Part shown: positions 52,106 through 61,041 of the stretch, piece by piece
Layout: each line of letters starts with the position of its first letter
Numbering within the stretch: position 1 is the first letter of the stretch
From: QHCA01 sp038237645
GTDB lineage: Bacteria > Actinomycetota > Actinomycetes > Mycobacteriales > QHCA01
DNA: 64,000 nucleotides
Reading direction: 5' to 3'
Assembly (NCBI GenBank): GCA_038237645.1
Contig: JBBRYN010000003.1
Location: 1-64,000, forward strand
The notes under the pieces: generated by a model
The model's input: only the letters and a program-made list of their open reading frames with translations
Told to the model about the DNA's origin: nothing
Database searches by the model: none
Translations under genes and position numbers: made by a program

Positions 52106-52726
52106 CTACTGACACAGCCAGGTCCACCATGGCTCGATGATGAGCTTGGTGAGTAGGCCGTAGCCCGCCGCTGTGGGATGCGCACCGTCGCCTTTCTGCA
52201 CTTCGGTTCTCCAGGCCGGCTCGCGGCCAAGCGGGTCGAAGACAGCGATGTAGGGAACGCCCGCCTGGGCGCAGAGCTTGGCGAAGTGGTCGTCGAGTTC
52301 ACGGATGCGCACGTTCTGTTGATTGTCGGCGATCGGCGCGGGCCCGACCATGAGCACGGGCCAGTCCAGCGCGCGGGCCTCGTCCAGGATGTCGACGAGG
52401 TTTGCACACGATCGGTCGGCTTCGACGCGGGTGCCGCCAGGGATGGCGGTGGTGTCGTTGACGCCGAAGGACAGCACGACCCGGTTGTCGCAGCCGGCGG
52501 GCAGTCGGGGTTCGCACTCGCGCCGCCAGCGCGATCGGATATCGGTGGAGGTGTTCAGCCGAATCCCGAGGTTGTAGGTAGTGAAGGCGTAGGCGCCGAA
52601 GGTGGCGGCATCACGGGTCTGGGCTCGGGCTGCGACCCGGCCGACCCAGCCGCGATGTTCGGCGTCGCCGACGCCGGCGGTGAATGAGTCCCCAACAAAG
52701 CACATACGGATAGCGCGGGCAGTCAC
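52106..52726 (-). CDS. SGNH/GDSL-family hydrolase
   Basis: 206 residues without signal peptide. Block I IRMCFVGDSFTAGVGD (nucleophile Ser), block II/III with VVLSFGVNDTTAIPGG (Asn), block V DGAHPTAAGYGLL (Asp and His). It has the esterase/lipase-like SGNH fold and the substrate is unknown. Intact start and length. The segment just upstream of the preceding hydrolase (51960-52010) resembles the 5' end of this gene (RIRMC), suggesting a small local duplication. Confidence 0.88.
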   Translation of the reverse strand: MTARAIRMCFVGDSFTAGVGDAEHRGWVGRVAARAQTRDAATFGAYAFTTYNLGIRLNTSTDIRSRWRRECEPRLPAGCDNRVVLSFGVNDTTAIPGGTRVEADRSCANLVDILDEARALDWPVLMVGPAPIADNQQNVRIRELDDHFAKLCAQAGVPYIAVFDPLGREPAWRTEVQKGDGAHPTAAGYGLLTKLIIEPWWTWLCQ

Positions 52727-53148
52727 GCACCGAATGTTGCCAGCACGCCGGGCGTGGCACCCGAACGCCCCGCGCCCTCTGGTGTCTTCCTAGCCGATGG
52801 TGCAGCGGCCCGGTTGTGAACACCAGCGGAAGGTGGGTTCCTCGAGGTCACGACACCCGCGGCCCGCGGACGGTGGTGAACACCATCTGGGAGCGGTTCT
52901 CCCGGCCCGGTCGAGGACCAGATCGATCGCCGCCCCCGGCCGTACGCAAGAACGATCGCGACCTGCTCAACGATCTCCGGATCCTCGGGCCACTCGTCGA
53001 CGCTGACCGGGTAGCAGTACAGCGCCTTGGCTCGCGGCCAGGTCCCGGAAGTGCGGAACACCATGCCGCCTGACAGCGGTAGCCGCAACAGTAGGGCAGC
53101 CGCGAGTCCGGGTCGGATTGGCGGCAATCAGCAGCTGATCCACGGAGG
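52727..53148. other. Degraded stretch, origin unclear
   Basis: On the minus strand a frame reads MVFRTSGTWPRAKALYCYP, VSVDEWPEDPEIVEQVAIVL, with natural-looking amino acid use over about 50 residues (around 52900-53064). It is not a protein I recognise and it degenerates downstream. It lies just past the Tn3 transposase tail and may be part of a cargo gene. Confidence 0.35.
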
Positions 53149-53413
53149 TCAGTCCTCGTCGCTGGTGTCGTCGCGAGTGGCTGGGTCGCGCAGCGTCCGC
53201 AGCTCGATGGCGGCCCGGGTGGTGAAGGCGTAGCGGCCCAGGCAGTTGAGGTGGGCGTGCCCGAGCGGGGAGAGCCGGGCGACGTCCTCGTCGCGGACGG
53301 TGACGTTTTTGGTGCGTAAGGTCCTCGACGATGGCGTCGAGGTAGCGGGTGTTCCACAGCACGACGGCGTTCAGGACGAGGCCGAGGGCGGCGAGTTGGT
53401 CTTCTTGTCCGGA
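53149..53413 (-). pseudogene. Tn3-family transposase C-terminal remnant
   Basis: The last ~88 residues of a Tn3-type TnpA: GQEDQLAALGLVLNAVVLWN, TRYLDAIVEDL, then after a one-base insertion near 53317, NVTVRDEDVARLSPLGHAHL, NCLGRYAFTTRAAIELRTLR and DPATRDDTSDED to TGA at 53149. The catalytic part is absent. It marks the site of a former Tn3 transposon. Confidence 0.82.
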
Positions 53414-53890
53414 TCGGGTCTCCGGTGACCCGGTCCACATGGGCCAGACGGTTGATCCAGAGCGCACCAGCACCTGGTGCACCGTGGGGCCAACACGACG
53501 CGATCGGAGATCTCAACCGGCCCGAGCCGCTGCTTGGGGCACGATCCGGCGCACCACCGACTGCGGTCCCCGGCGCGGACTCGAGTGTGGCCGGGAACTG
53601 CCTGCCCATCGCCCGCTCCTCTCAGATCGCAGAACTCGACCCAAGAAGTCTCGATGGACAGGGCTTGATCATGTGGAACACCCAGCGAGCGAACCCCTAC
53701 CCAGCAAGGGGAACCCCTCCACGCAGACCGGTCGTCAACATAACCGTGCGCGGGACATACAACCGGCCGTGCCCTTTTCCGGTCAGGCAACCGTCTCACG
53801 CAAGCTTTCGAGGTCGCTGGGCTGGTCACAGAGATGGCCCGCTGTATGTGGGGGCCGGTGTTCCCGGGCTTCCTGAACCGCACTGCCGGT
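53414..53890. other. Mobile-element debris without a recognisable gene
   Basis: No frame here gives a recognisable protein. The minus strand holds short hairpin-rich stretches around 53690-53790 (paired ggggttcccc-like blocks), which made me consider a group II intron. The 3' domain V hairpin could not be found. Confidence 0.3.
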
Positions 53891-54078
53891 TGACGACCTT
53901 TGTCTTTCCTCGGATATGTCGGTGGCCCGGGAGCACCTGGTGAGGTGTCTCGCCTCGCCGACGGTGTGACCTCAGGCGGGCCTGCGCCAACAGGTGCTCA
54001 TCAGTGTCTTGTCCGCCGGTTTCGGTCGATGCGTGAGGCTGCCGTCCCGCAGGCCCAACGCAGGCCGGAGGTACGGAC
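53891..54078 (+). other. Probable IS110 left end / non-coding leader
   Basis: About 190 non-coding bases directly precede the IS110 transposase fragment. In IS110-group elements this 5' non-coding region carries the left end and the bridge RNA. Short hairpins are possible (for example gaggtgtctcgcctc near 53940). No boundary can be placed from sequence alone. Confidence 0.35.
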
Positions 54079-54264
54079 ATGACCAGCATGCTGCAAGCCC
54101 GCAACGACCTGAACCCGATCGCGGCCAGCAGCCGGGTCGTGGTCTGTGGCGTGGACACGGACAAGGAGCTGCACGTCGCCGCGGTCATCGCCACGGCGGC
54201 TGCGTACTGGGCAGCCACAGACGGCAGCTACGGCGCTGGGGTGACCCGGCGGAACGTGATGTGA
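54079..54264 (+). pseudogene. IS110-family transposase N-terminal fragment
   Basis: A 61-residue frame with VVVCGVDTDKELHVAAVI, the first catalytic-Asp block of the IS110 DEDD domain (usually GVDTHK-type). After HVAAVIATAAAYWAATDG it diverges and stops. The remaining RuvC-like and Ser-Tnp parts are missing, so the element is dead in place. Confidence 0.75.
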
Positions 54265-54307
54265 AGTGACGCAGCTAGCCGGCTGATGGCGAACGCTTCG
54301 AGTGTCC

Positions 54308-55132
54308 TTAGTGGATCGGGACGTCGCCGGAAACGCCCCATGCCACGGTCGCGATGCTGCCGAGATACCACGTGCCGTTGGACGGCCGCCACACGGCGAT
54401 GTCGGCACTCCCGTCGCCGTTGTAGTCTGCCGGCACCGGGATGTCGGCGGCCAGGCCGAACTGTATCGGCGTTTGATTGTGCAGATACCAGGTGCCGTTG
54501 GACGGCCGCCAGACCGCCAGGCGGGTGCCCCCGTCGTTGTTGTAGCCCGCGGGGACCGGAATATCACCGGTCACTCCGTACTGCGTCGTCTTACCCTTGC
54601 GAATGTAGAAGGTGGCGTTCGACGGCCGCCAGAGGCCGATCTGCGCGTGCCCCACCTTCTGGTAGTCCAGCGGGAGCGGCACGTCGCCGGACACGCCGAA
54701 CTGCACCGGCGTCCGGCCTTGGACATACCAGGTGCCGTTGGACGGCCGGAAGACGGCGATGTCCGCCCGGCCGTCCCCGGTGAAGTCGGCCGGGACGGGC
54801 AGGTCGCCTGCAACCCCAAAGGCGACGGTGCCGATGCCGCGCAGATACCAGGTGCCGGTCGACGGTCGCCAGACGGCGATGTCGCGCCTGCCGTCACCGG
54901 TGTAGTCGGCCATCACCGGGACGTCGCTGGAGACGCCGAACTGGACCGGGGAAGCGCCGCGGATGAACCATGTGGCGCTTGACGGTCGCCAGACCGTCAA
55001 CGGGATACCAGTGGTTACCGCCTGGCCGGTCGGCGGACCGCCGCGTAGGGCAGATGCCGCCGCCGGCGACCCGACCACGGTCGACAGCAGACCAGTGGCG
55101 AGCAGTACGAGCAGCGTCCGACGAACACGCAT
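54308..55132 (-). CDS. Secreted protein with 40-residue WRPSNGTWYL repeats
   Basis: 274 residues. A signal peptide (RRTLLVLLATGLLSTVVGSP, AAA) precedes six repeats of 40 residues, the last partial, of the form IAVWRPSNGTWYL, then QFGV-GDVPVPADYNGDGSAD. The DxNGDGxxD element is an FG-GAP/VCBS-like calcium-binding loop, so a beta-propeller or blade-like extracellular protein is likely. Repeats 3 and 4 lack the perfect NGDG (QKVGHAQ, NNDGGTR). Function unknown. Orientation converges on the IS110 fragment. Confidence 0.82.
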   Translation of the reverse strand: MRVRRTLLVLLATGLLSTVVGSPAAASALRGGPPTGQAVTTGIPLTVWRPSSATWFIRGASPVQFGVSSDVPVMADYTGDGRRDIAVWRPSTGTWYLRGIGTVAFGVAGDLPVPADFTGDGRADIAVFRPSNGTWYVQGRTPVQFGVSGDVPLPLDYQKVGHAQIGLWRPSNATFYIRKGKTTQYGVTGDIPVPAGYNNDGGTRLAVWRPSNGTWYLHNQTPIQFGLAADIPVPADYNGDGSADIAVWRPSNGTWYLGSIATVAWGVSGDVPIH

Positions 55133-55358
55133 GAGGGCAACCCTTCAGCCGCGCGGAATGTAATCTCGCCGTCACATTACGCGGTGGATTGAAACGGGTC
55201 GGAATACCTCTGGGGCGGGGGGGCGACTTGTCGCCGGCAGTTCCGTCTGGTAAGAAACTGTGCGTCGCCTTTCAATCACACAGAGTGCTCGTGCAGCTTC
55301 CGTCATTCGGATCGGGTGAATCACGCGCCGGGAAGGAGGTGGCGGGGAGGTGGGACGG

Positions 55359-55577
55359 ATGTCGGCCGGACCGGCCGGGGACAGTCCCGACGCTGGGTAC
55401 GAGGCCTACTTGGCCGACCACTATCAGCCGTCGGCCCGCGATGCCGCGCTGGTCAAGGTCAGGTTGCTGACGGTGGCGGTCGGTTCGGCCGCAGCCGCCG
55501 CGACGATCTGGGGCGCTGTGATCCTGGCGGCCACCGCGCCAAGCTCGACAGTTGCGACGCCGACCGCGCAACGCTAG
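55359..55577 (+). CDS. Small single-pass membrane protein
   Basis: 72 residues. A charged N-terminal part (DAGYEAYLADHYQPSARDAA) and one membrane helix (LLTVAVGSAAAAATIWGAVI), then a short Thr/Ala tail. ATG 55359 with GGGGAGG upstream; GTG 55350 with AGGAGG is in frame. First gene of the electron-transfer module and four bases before the next gene, so probably a subunit. Confidence 0.65.
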   Translation: MSAGPAGDSPDAGYEAYLADHYQPSARDAALVKVRLLTVAVGSAAAAATIWGAVILAATAPSSTVATPTAQR

Positions 55578-55580
55578 GCG

Positions 55581-56162
55581 GTGAATTCCCAGCTCGTAGC
55601 CTCGCCTGTCGATAGCACCTCGCTCTGGTATGTCTGCCGCAGCACCGGATTCGTCCTGCTCATTCTCTTCACCGCCACCATCGTGCTCGGTCACCTCACC
55701 GCCAGCCGGAACGCCTCACCTGCCTGGCCGCGGTTCGTGACCCAGTCGCTGCACCGCAACCTGGCGTTGCTCTCCATCGTCTTCCTGCTCATACACCTGG
55801 GCTCCCCGGTCATCGAGGGACGCTTCGGGCTGCGCGTCGTCGACGTGTTCGTACCGATGGTTCCAACTCATATCAGCATCTGGACTCGATGCGCTGCGGC
55901 GGCCACCGACATCATGCTGCTGATCGTCTATGTCACCTTGTTGCAGATTGGCGCCGGCGGGCGCTTCTGGCGGATGGTGCACCTGACGTCTTATGCCGCC
56001 TGGTTGCTGTGCCTGGCACACGGCACCGGGATCGGCACCGATCGCGTGTGGGTACTCCGGTTTGACATCTTGTCCGTGCTGCTGGTGTTCGGATCCGGTT
56101 GGTACCGGCTGACCGGTTTCCGCCGCGTCGCCGTCGAAGAGCGGGCGCGAGCGGTCAGGTGA
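55581..56162 (+). CDS. Ferric reductase-like transmembrane protein
   Basis: A 193-residue membrane protein with five or six helices (TGFVLLILFTATIVLGHLTA, RNLALLSIVFLLIHLGSPVI, TDIMLLIVYVTLLQIG, YAAWLLCLAHGTGIGTD, ILSVLLVFGSGWY). His residues in SLHRNLALL, IHLGSP, MVHLTSY and LAHGTG are placed to bind two haems, as in the ferric reductase/NOX-like domain. No cytosolic FAD/NADPH domain, so electrons must come from a partner, probably the next gene. GTG start; overlaps the next gene by 4 bases. Confidence 0.8.
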   Translation: MNSQLVASPVDSTSLWYVCRSTGFVLLILFTATIVLGHLTASRNASPAWPRFVTQSLHRNLALLSIVFLLIHLGSPVIEGRFGLRVVDVFVPMVPTHISIWTRCAAAATDIMLLIVYVTLLQIGAGGRFWRMVHLTSYAAWLLCLAHGTGIGTDRVWVLRFDILSVLLVFGSGWYRLTGFRRVAVEERARAVR

Positions 56163-57445
56163 GCAGGCACGACGGAGGACCGCGGCTGCTGGCCGGGTGG
56201 CTGGAAACCGACGCCCCGGCGGGATTGGCCGCCCACGCCGGCCGGTACGGCGAGCTACCGACCAACCCGGGCTCGTGGATCACCCGGACGGTGATCGACT
56301 CCGGGTTGTGCGGCCGCGGCGGCGCTTGGGTGCTGACCGGCAGCAAGCTCACCACGGTCGCCGCCAACGCCGCCAAGGCCGGGGCGGCGTACGTCGTGGT
56401 CAATGGCGCAGAGAGCGAGCCCGCAGCGGCCAAGGACAAGCTGCTGCTGCGAGTCGCGCCGCACCTGGTGCTGGACGGCGCCGAACTGGCTGCCGTGGCA
56501 GTCGGCGCCCGTCGCGTCACCCTCTGCCTGCACCGCGGTGCCGGCTTGTTGGACGGGCTGCGGGGGGCAATCGCCGAGCGTGCGGCCGCCGGGTGGGGGC
56601 GCGCGGGGGTGCGCCTCACCGTGGTCGAGTCGCCGCGCTGGTACGTCTGCAGCGAGTCCACCGCGCTGGCCCGGTTCGTCGGCGGTGGACCGGCCAAGCC
56701 CCGGATGGTGGCGGCGTACCTCCAGGGCGTGCGGGACAAGCCGACGTTGGTGTCCAACACCGAGACGTTCGCACATCTCGCGCTGATCGCGCGCTACGGC
56801 GCGGAGTGGTTCCGGCGGGTAGGTACCGCCCGGACTCCTGGTACCTGGTTGGTCACCCTTTCCGGAGCGGTGTCCCGGCCCGGGGTGTACGAGGTGCCGG
56901 TGGGCGGGTCGGCCGCGGACATCCTGCGGCGGGCCGGCGGCCCGACCGAGCCGTGGCAGGCCTTGCTGATGGGCGGATACTGCGGTAGCTGGCGACGGCT
57001 CGGGGAGGTCCTGGACTGCCCGCTGGCACCGGAGGTGCTACAGGAGAGCCGTGCGTCGCTCGGCACCGGCATCCTGGTCGGTTTGCCGGAAAGCGCTTGC
57101 GGGCTGGTCGAGACGGCTCGAGTGGTGTCCTGGCTGGCCGCGCAGAACGCGCGGCAGTGCGGCCCGTGCTTCAACGGCACACCGGCCATCGCCGACGACC
57201 TGACCCGGCTGACCCGGGACCGGGACCGACTGGCCTGGGGCCGCGTCCAGCGCCGGATGGAGATGGTCGCTGGGCGCGGTGCCTGCTCCCACCCCGACGG
57301 CGTCGTCAGGTTGGCGAGCTCCGCCCTGGACACCTTCGCCGACGACATCCCTACGCATCTGGCGCACGGCGGCTGTTCCGGCAGCGATCAGCCGCCGACC
57401 CTGCCGCTGCCCGCATCCCTGCCCGCCGACGAACCGTGGCGATGA
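56159..57445 (+). CDS. NuoF-like SLBB/Fe-S oxidoreductase
   Basis: 428 residues. NuoF-type fold: SGLCGRGGAWVLTGSKL, NGAESEPAAAKDKLLLRVAP, CSESTALARFVGGGPAKPR. An SLBB-type domain follows (VYEVPVGGSAADILRRAGG) and then a Fe-S region ARQCGPCFNGTPAIADD and GACSHPDG. The NuoF FMN/NADH loops are altered (NGAESEP for NADEGEP) and the cluster motif has C-x2-C with a later Cys instead of C-x2-C-x2-C. It belongs to an actinobacterial family of uncharacterised NuoF homologs. It probably links NAD(P)H or ferredoxin to the membrane protein before it. Confidence 0.82.
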   Translation: MSRHDGGPRLLAGWLETDAPAGLAAHAGRYGELPTNPGSWITRTVIDSGLCGRGGAWVLTGSKLTTVAANAAKAGAAYVVVNGAESEPAAAKDKLLLRVAPHLVLDGAELAAVAVGARRVTLCLHRGAGLLDGLRGAIAERAAAGWGRAGVRLTVVESPRWYVCSESTALARFVGGGPAKPRMVAAYLQGVRDKPTLVSNTETFAHLALIARYGAEWFRRVGTARTPGTWLVTLSGAVSRPGVYEVPVGGSAADILRRAGGPTEPWQALLMGGYCGSWRRLGEVLDCPLAPEVLQESRASLGTGILVGLPESACGLVETARVVSWLAAQNARQCGPCFNGTPAIADDLTRLTRDRDRLAWGRVQRRMEMVAGRGACSHPDGVVRLASSALDTFADDIPTHLAHGGCSGSDQPPTLPLPASLPADEPWR

Positions 57446-57696
57446 GCAACCGGCTGCAGGTGGACATCGTCGCCTGCGACGGATACGGCGCTTGTGCCGA
57501 AGTGCTGCCGGAGATGATTCGAGTCGACGAATGGGGTTACCCGATCCTGACCTCCGACATCGTCCCGCCCGTGCTGACCCGGCACGCCCGCCGTGCGGTG
57601 ACGCTGTGTCCGAAGCGCGCGCTGTCTCTCGCACCCGCGGCGGACAGGGGAACCGGCGGCCGTCCGACCAAGGCGGCTTCTCGGGGCCGAGCCTGA
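57442..57696 (+). CDS. Small ferredoxin ([3Fe-4S]/[4Fe-4S] type)
   Basis: 84 residues. VDIVACDGYGACAEVLPEMI, with Cys at C-x5-C, and a later CPKRALSL complete a single-cluster ferredoxin of the type found beside P450s and NuoF-like proteins. The C-terminal tail is basic. ATG overlaps the NuoF-like stop (ATGA). Last gene of the module. Confidence 0.85.
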   Translation: MSNRLQVDIVACDGYGACAEVLPEMIRVDEWGYPILTSDIVPPVLTRHARRAVTLCPKRALSLAPAADRGTGGRPTKAASRGRA

Positions 57697-58113
57697 CCGG
57701 CTCGTTCGACAGCGCTGCCTTGCGGTCTTGCCCGGAGGTGAGCCGCTCCGCTGCGCTTCCGGGGCTCCGATGGCGCCCTATACCGCCCGGCGAGCGTCGG
57801 TCGGCCGGCAGATCCTGCGCAAGGCTTGTCTGCGCTGGTCACGATCCTCAGCACACCCGCGCCGGATCCGGGACAGGCCGGCGAGCCGGTGGTGGCCGGG
57901 ATCCGGCTACGGCAATCTCGCCAAGAAGGCCCGAATGCGCATCCCACACTCTTCCTGATGCGCCGGCGCCTGCGACGGCGGCCGGCTGCACGACGAGCCC
58001 GGACAGCCGTGGTCGCGCATGGCACCGGGACCGCGTTGTGGATGCTCCCCCGCGGTCGGGCTGCCGCGGGTCTAGCGCGCCGAGGTCAAGTGACGTCAGG
58101 GATCCGGGCCCGG
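57697..58113. other. Intergenic region, no gene recognised
   Basis: Between the ferredoxin and the phosphotransferase gene (converging). Frames are present, but none gives a plausible protein. The GC-rich block around 57865-57910 has short inverted repeats (ggatccgg near both ends). These might be a terminator, but there is no U-tract. Confidence 0.35.
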
Positions 58114-59025
58114 TCAGTCCGAGTCGAGGACGTCGTCGACAACCTGGCCGATCGCGTATCGCGCCCACGCCGTGATCTGTGCATTCGTGTGGATGTAGTA
58201 CGGCAACGCGACGACGGCCACCGAGAGCGCCCAGGCCATGCCGCGCCGCCAGCAGTCGTCATCGAGACCGACCCGGGCGCGAAAGGCCGGTCGCGTCTGC
58301 GGAGTGAGCAGTGTCCAGGCGACGCTGAGGTCGACGGCTGGGTCGCCGAGCGCGAGACCGCCCCAATCGATCACCGAAGCGAGCCGTCCATTGCGGACCA
58401 GGATGTTGCCGGGATGCAGGTCGGAGTGCATCCACACCGGCGCCGAGGCGAAGTCGGCGACTTGTCGAGCGCCGTCCCACGCGCGGGCTACCCGCGCCGA
58501 GTCGATCGGGCGCGGGCATTCGGCGATGCATCGCCGGGTGACCTCGTCGCGCAACTGGATCGAGTCGGCCCGGTAGTGGTGCAGCGGGCCCTTGGCCGCC
58601 AGGCGAAAGGTGTCGATGTCCCGGAGCGCGTTCACGAAGTCTGCGAGGTCGGCGGCAAGTGCTGCGTCCGCCTCACCAGGCCGGGGATTGTCCCCGGCCG
58701 TCCACGCAGACACCGACCACGGCCAGGGGTATCCGAACCCCGGTTCGCCGGCGCCGACGGGCGTGGGGACGGCGACCGGAAGCTCTGGCGCGAGGCGGGG
58801 TAGGAGCCGCTGCTCCTTGTCGATCCCCGTGGCGGCAGCCTCGGTGCGGGGCAGCCGGAGCACGAGCGCGTCACCGAGCCGGATCATGACGTTGTCGGTG
58901 CCGATCGGCTCGACCAATTGCAGCGGCAGGCCGGCCCACCGCGGCATCTGGTGGGCAAGGAGTCGCCGGACCAGTGCCTCATCGATGTCGGCCTCGTCGC
59001 TGTGCAGTTTGGTGACGCGGATCAT
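58114..59025 (-). CDS. Aminoglycoside phosphotransferase-like kinase (APH family)
   Basis: 303 residues, protein-kinase-like fold. N-lobe with VMIRLGDALVLRLPRTEAA, C-lobe with the Brenner motif VWMHSDLHPGNILVRNGRLA (catalytic Asp in HSDLHPGN) and DWGG in SVIDWGGLALGDPAVDL. ATG 59025 has AGGAGG upstream and overlaps the stop of the ribosomal-protection GTPase (ATGA). The family includes antibiotic kinases, but many chromosomal members phosphorylate other metabolites, so resistance is only a possibility. Confidence 0.85.
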   Translation of the reverse strand: MIRVTKLHSDEADIDEALVRRLLAHQMPRWAGLPLQLVEPIGTDNVMIRLGDALVLRLPRTEAAATGIDKEQRLLPRLAPELPVAVPTPVGAGEPGFGYPWPWSVSAWTAGDNPRPGEADAALAADLADFVNALRDIDTFRLAAKGPLHHYRADSIQLRDEVTRRCIAECPRPIDSARVARAWDGARQVADFASAPVWMHSDLHPGNILVRNGRLASVIDWGGLALGDPAVDLSVAWTLLTPQTRPAFRARVGLDDDCWRRGMAWALSVAVVALPYYIHTNAQITAWARYAIGQVVDDVLDSD

Positions 59026-60980
59026 CGTGCTACCTCCTGGAACCATCGGCTTCGGTCACGCGGGTCGAGCCCGATCCGCGGACGCACCGGTGGGTGGCCG
59101 TGCGCTGGGCGGTAGTGGTCGGCTTCGCTCGTGAACACGGCGGCACCATGGGTGAGCCCGGGCAGCCGGGTGGTCAGCGCCCGCAGCCGGGTGGCCGGGA
59201 CGGTGCCGAGGATGCGGGAGTAGTGCGATCCCGGGTCGGTCGACAGCGGGACGGCGCCGGCCCGGCCGAGGATGGACAGCACGCTGCTGAGCGTGTCGGA
59301 GGGCACCTCGAGATCGAAGCGGTGAATGGGCTCGCACACCTGCGTCCCGGCTCGACCGAGTGCGGCCATGAGGACGACCGGCCCGAGGTTTCGGAAGTCG
59401 GCGCCGACGCTGGAGAAGTTCTTGTTGAAGGGCTGGTGGGCGTGGCTCTGCCGTGGCCAGTAGCCGGAGTGCGTCAAGGTGACGAGGCACTCGGCGACCT
59501 GCCAGCCGCACAAGCCCTGACGCAGTGTCGCCCGTACGCCCTCCTCGGTGGCTGCGAAGAAGGCAGGGGGCATGGATCCGCGTTCGACCTCCAGCCCAAA
59601 CCGCACACCGCTGCCGGCCGGGACCGGATCCACGCGCAGCCCGATCGTGGCGAGGTACGGATTGCCGTCGACCTGGATCCGTTCGACCGCCGAGCCGCTG
59701 CCCGTGACGCGCTCGATGTGGACGATGGTGGTCTTCCGAAAGGTCACCTCGATGCCGTAGTGCTCGACCAGCAGGCTGGCAACGACTTCCTTCTGCACCT
59801 CGCCGTAGAGGCTGACGACGATCTCGCGGCTCTCGTCGTCGGATCGTAATCCGATCAGCGGATCCTGCTCCGCCAACTCGGTCAGGGCACTGAACAGGGC
59901 ACCCCGCCGGCTCGCATCCACGGGGTCGACCACGGACTCCAGCAGTGCGGGCGCGAACCGGTATGCACCCTGTGTACGGCTCGGACCGAAGGCATCTCCG
60001 ATGCGTGCGGACCGCAGACCGCCCATGACCGCGATCTGGCCACCTGCGACAGTCCCGGCGTTGGTCAGGCCACCGGACTCACTGACCCGCAGGCTCGTGA
60101 CGCGCTCGGGAGGGTGACCTGCGAACGTCAACCGGTCGCGAACCGCGACGGTGCCCGCGCGCATGCGCACGAATGCCTGCTTGCCGTGATCGTCGTGGTC
60201 GATCTTGAAGATCACCCCTGCGGGCTCGGCCGTCGCGTCGACGCGGGCCCATGGCAGGTAGGTGGCGATGGCCCTGCTCAGCTCGGGTATTCCGGCGCCG
60301 GTCAGAGCCGACCCGGCCAGTACGGGGGTCACCCTTCTGGCCTGTACTGCACGTCGCAGCGCTCGGACGGCGTCGCGCCGGCGCGGTGTTTTCCCTTCGG
60401 CCCACGTGTCGAGCAACCCCTCGTCGTGGTGCGCCAGTGTCTCGATGACGCTCGGGCTCTCGGGGGGAAGGCAGCGTACGGTGGCCGACGGGCTCCCGGC
60501 GTCGGTGACAAAGGTGAGGGACACCGCCGCCGGGTCCAAGCGTTGCCGTACCTGCGTCAACACCGTGGCGGGATCGCCCGCCGCCCGGTCCACCTTGTTG
60601 ATGAACACGATCGACGGCACGCCGAGCCGGCTCAGGGCACGCCAGATGACGACCGATTGGGGCTGAACCCCTTCGACGGCCGAGAGCACGAGCACGGCGC
60701 CGTCCAGGACGGCCAGGGCACGCTCGACCTCGGCGATGAAGTCAGGGTGGCCGGGTGTGTCGATGACGTTGACGGCCACCCCATCGACCGCGAAGGACGT
60801 CACGGCTGAACGAATCGTGATCCCGCGCCGTCGCTCGAGTTCCATGCTGTCGGTGCGGGCCGTCCCGGCGTCCACGCTGCCGGGAGAGTTCAGCACGCCG
60901 GCGTCGAACAGCAGGCGTTCGGTCAGGCTCGTCTTGCCGGCGTCAACGTGCGCCAGGATCCCCAGGTTGAGTGAACGCAT
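59022..60980 (-). CDS. Tetracycline-resistance-type ribosomal protection GTPase (Tet(M)/Otr(A)-like)
   Basis: 652 residues. EF-G-related GTPase: G1 LGILAHVDAGKTSLTERLLF, switch I RRRGITIRSAVTSF, G3 DTPGHPDFIAEVERAL, G4 FINKVDRAAGD. The C-terminal half has the ribosomal protection signatures MGGLRSARIGDAFG, LYGEVQKEVVASLLVEHYGI, CLVTLTHSGYWPRQSHAHQP and the extended domain IV loops. These proteins release tetracycline from ribosomes. Environmental actinobacterial copies may have other roles. It overlaps the APH gene and has a hairpin leader upstream. Confidence 0.88.
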   Translation of the reverse strand: MRSLNLGILAHVDAGKTSLTERLLFDAGVLNSPGSVDAGTARTDSMELERRRGITIRSAVTSFAVDGVAVNVIDTPGHPDFIAEVERALAVLDGAVLVLSAVEGVQPQSVVIWRALSRLGVPSIVFINKVDRAAGDPATVLTQVRQRLDPAAVSLTFVTDAGSPSATVRCLPPESPSVIETLAHHDEGLLDTWAEGKTPRRRDAVRALRRAVQARRVTPVLAGSALTGAGIPELSRAIATYLPWARVDATAEPAGVIFKIDHDDHGKQAFVRMRAGTVAVRDRLTFAGHPPERVTSLRVSESGGLTNAGTVAGGQIAVMGGLRSARIGDAFGPSRTQGAYRFAPALLESVVDPVDASRRGALFSALTELAEQDPLIGLRSDDESREIVVSLYGEVQKEVVASLLVEHYGIEVTFRKTTIVHIERVTGSGSAVERIQVDGNPYLATIGLRVDPVPAGSGVRFGLEVERGSMPPAFFAATEEGVRATLRQGLCGWQVAECLVTLTHSGYWPRQSHAHQPFNKNFSSVGADFRNLGPVVLMAALGRAGTQVCEPIHRFDLEVPSDTLSSVLSILGRAGAVPLSTDPGSHYSRILGTVPATRLRALTTRLPGLTHGAAVFTSEADHYRPAHGHPPVRPRIGLDPRDRSRWFQEVAR

Positions 60981-61041
60981 ACGACACGGGCTCCACGGGT
61001 CGGAAGGACACGGACTCGCCGAACGCCGCTATTGCTCGCAT

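Noticed and set aside
53600..53800. Group II intron remnant
   Set aside because: Some hairpins and a ggttc-like segment are present, but no domain V and no reverse transcriptase could be found.
58114..60980. Horizontal transfer of the resistance-like pair
   Set aside because: Base composition and codon use look like the host's and no mobile sequence borders the genes, so transfer is not supported.
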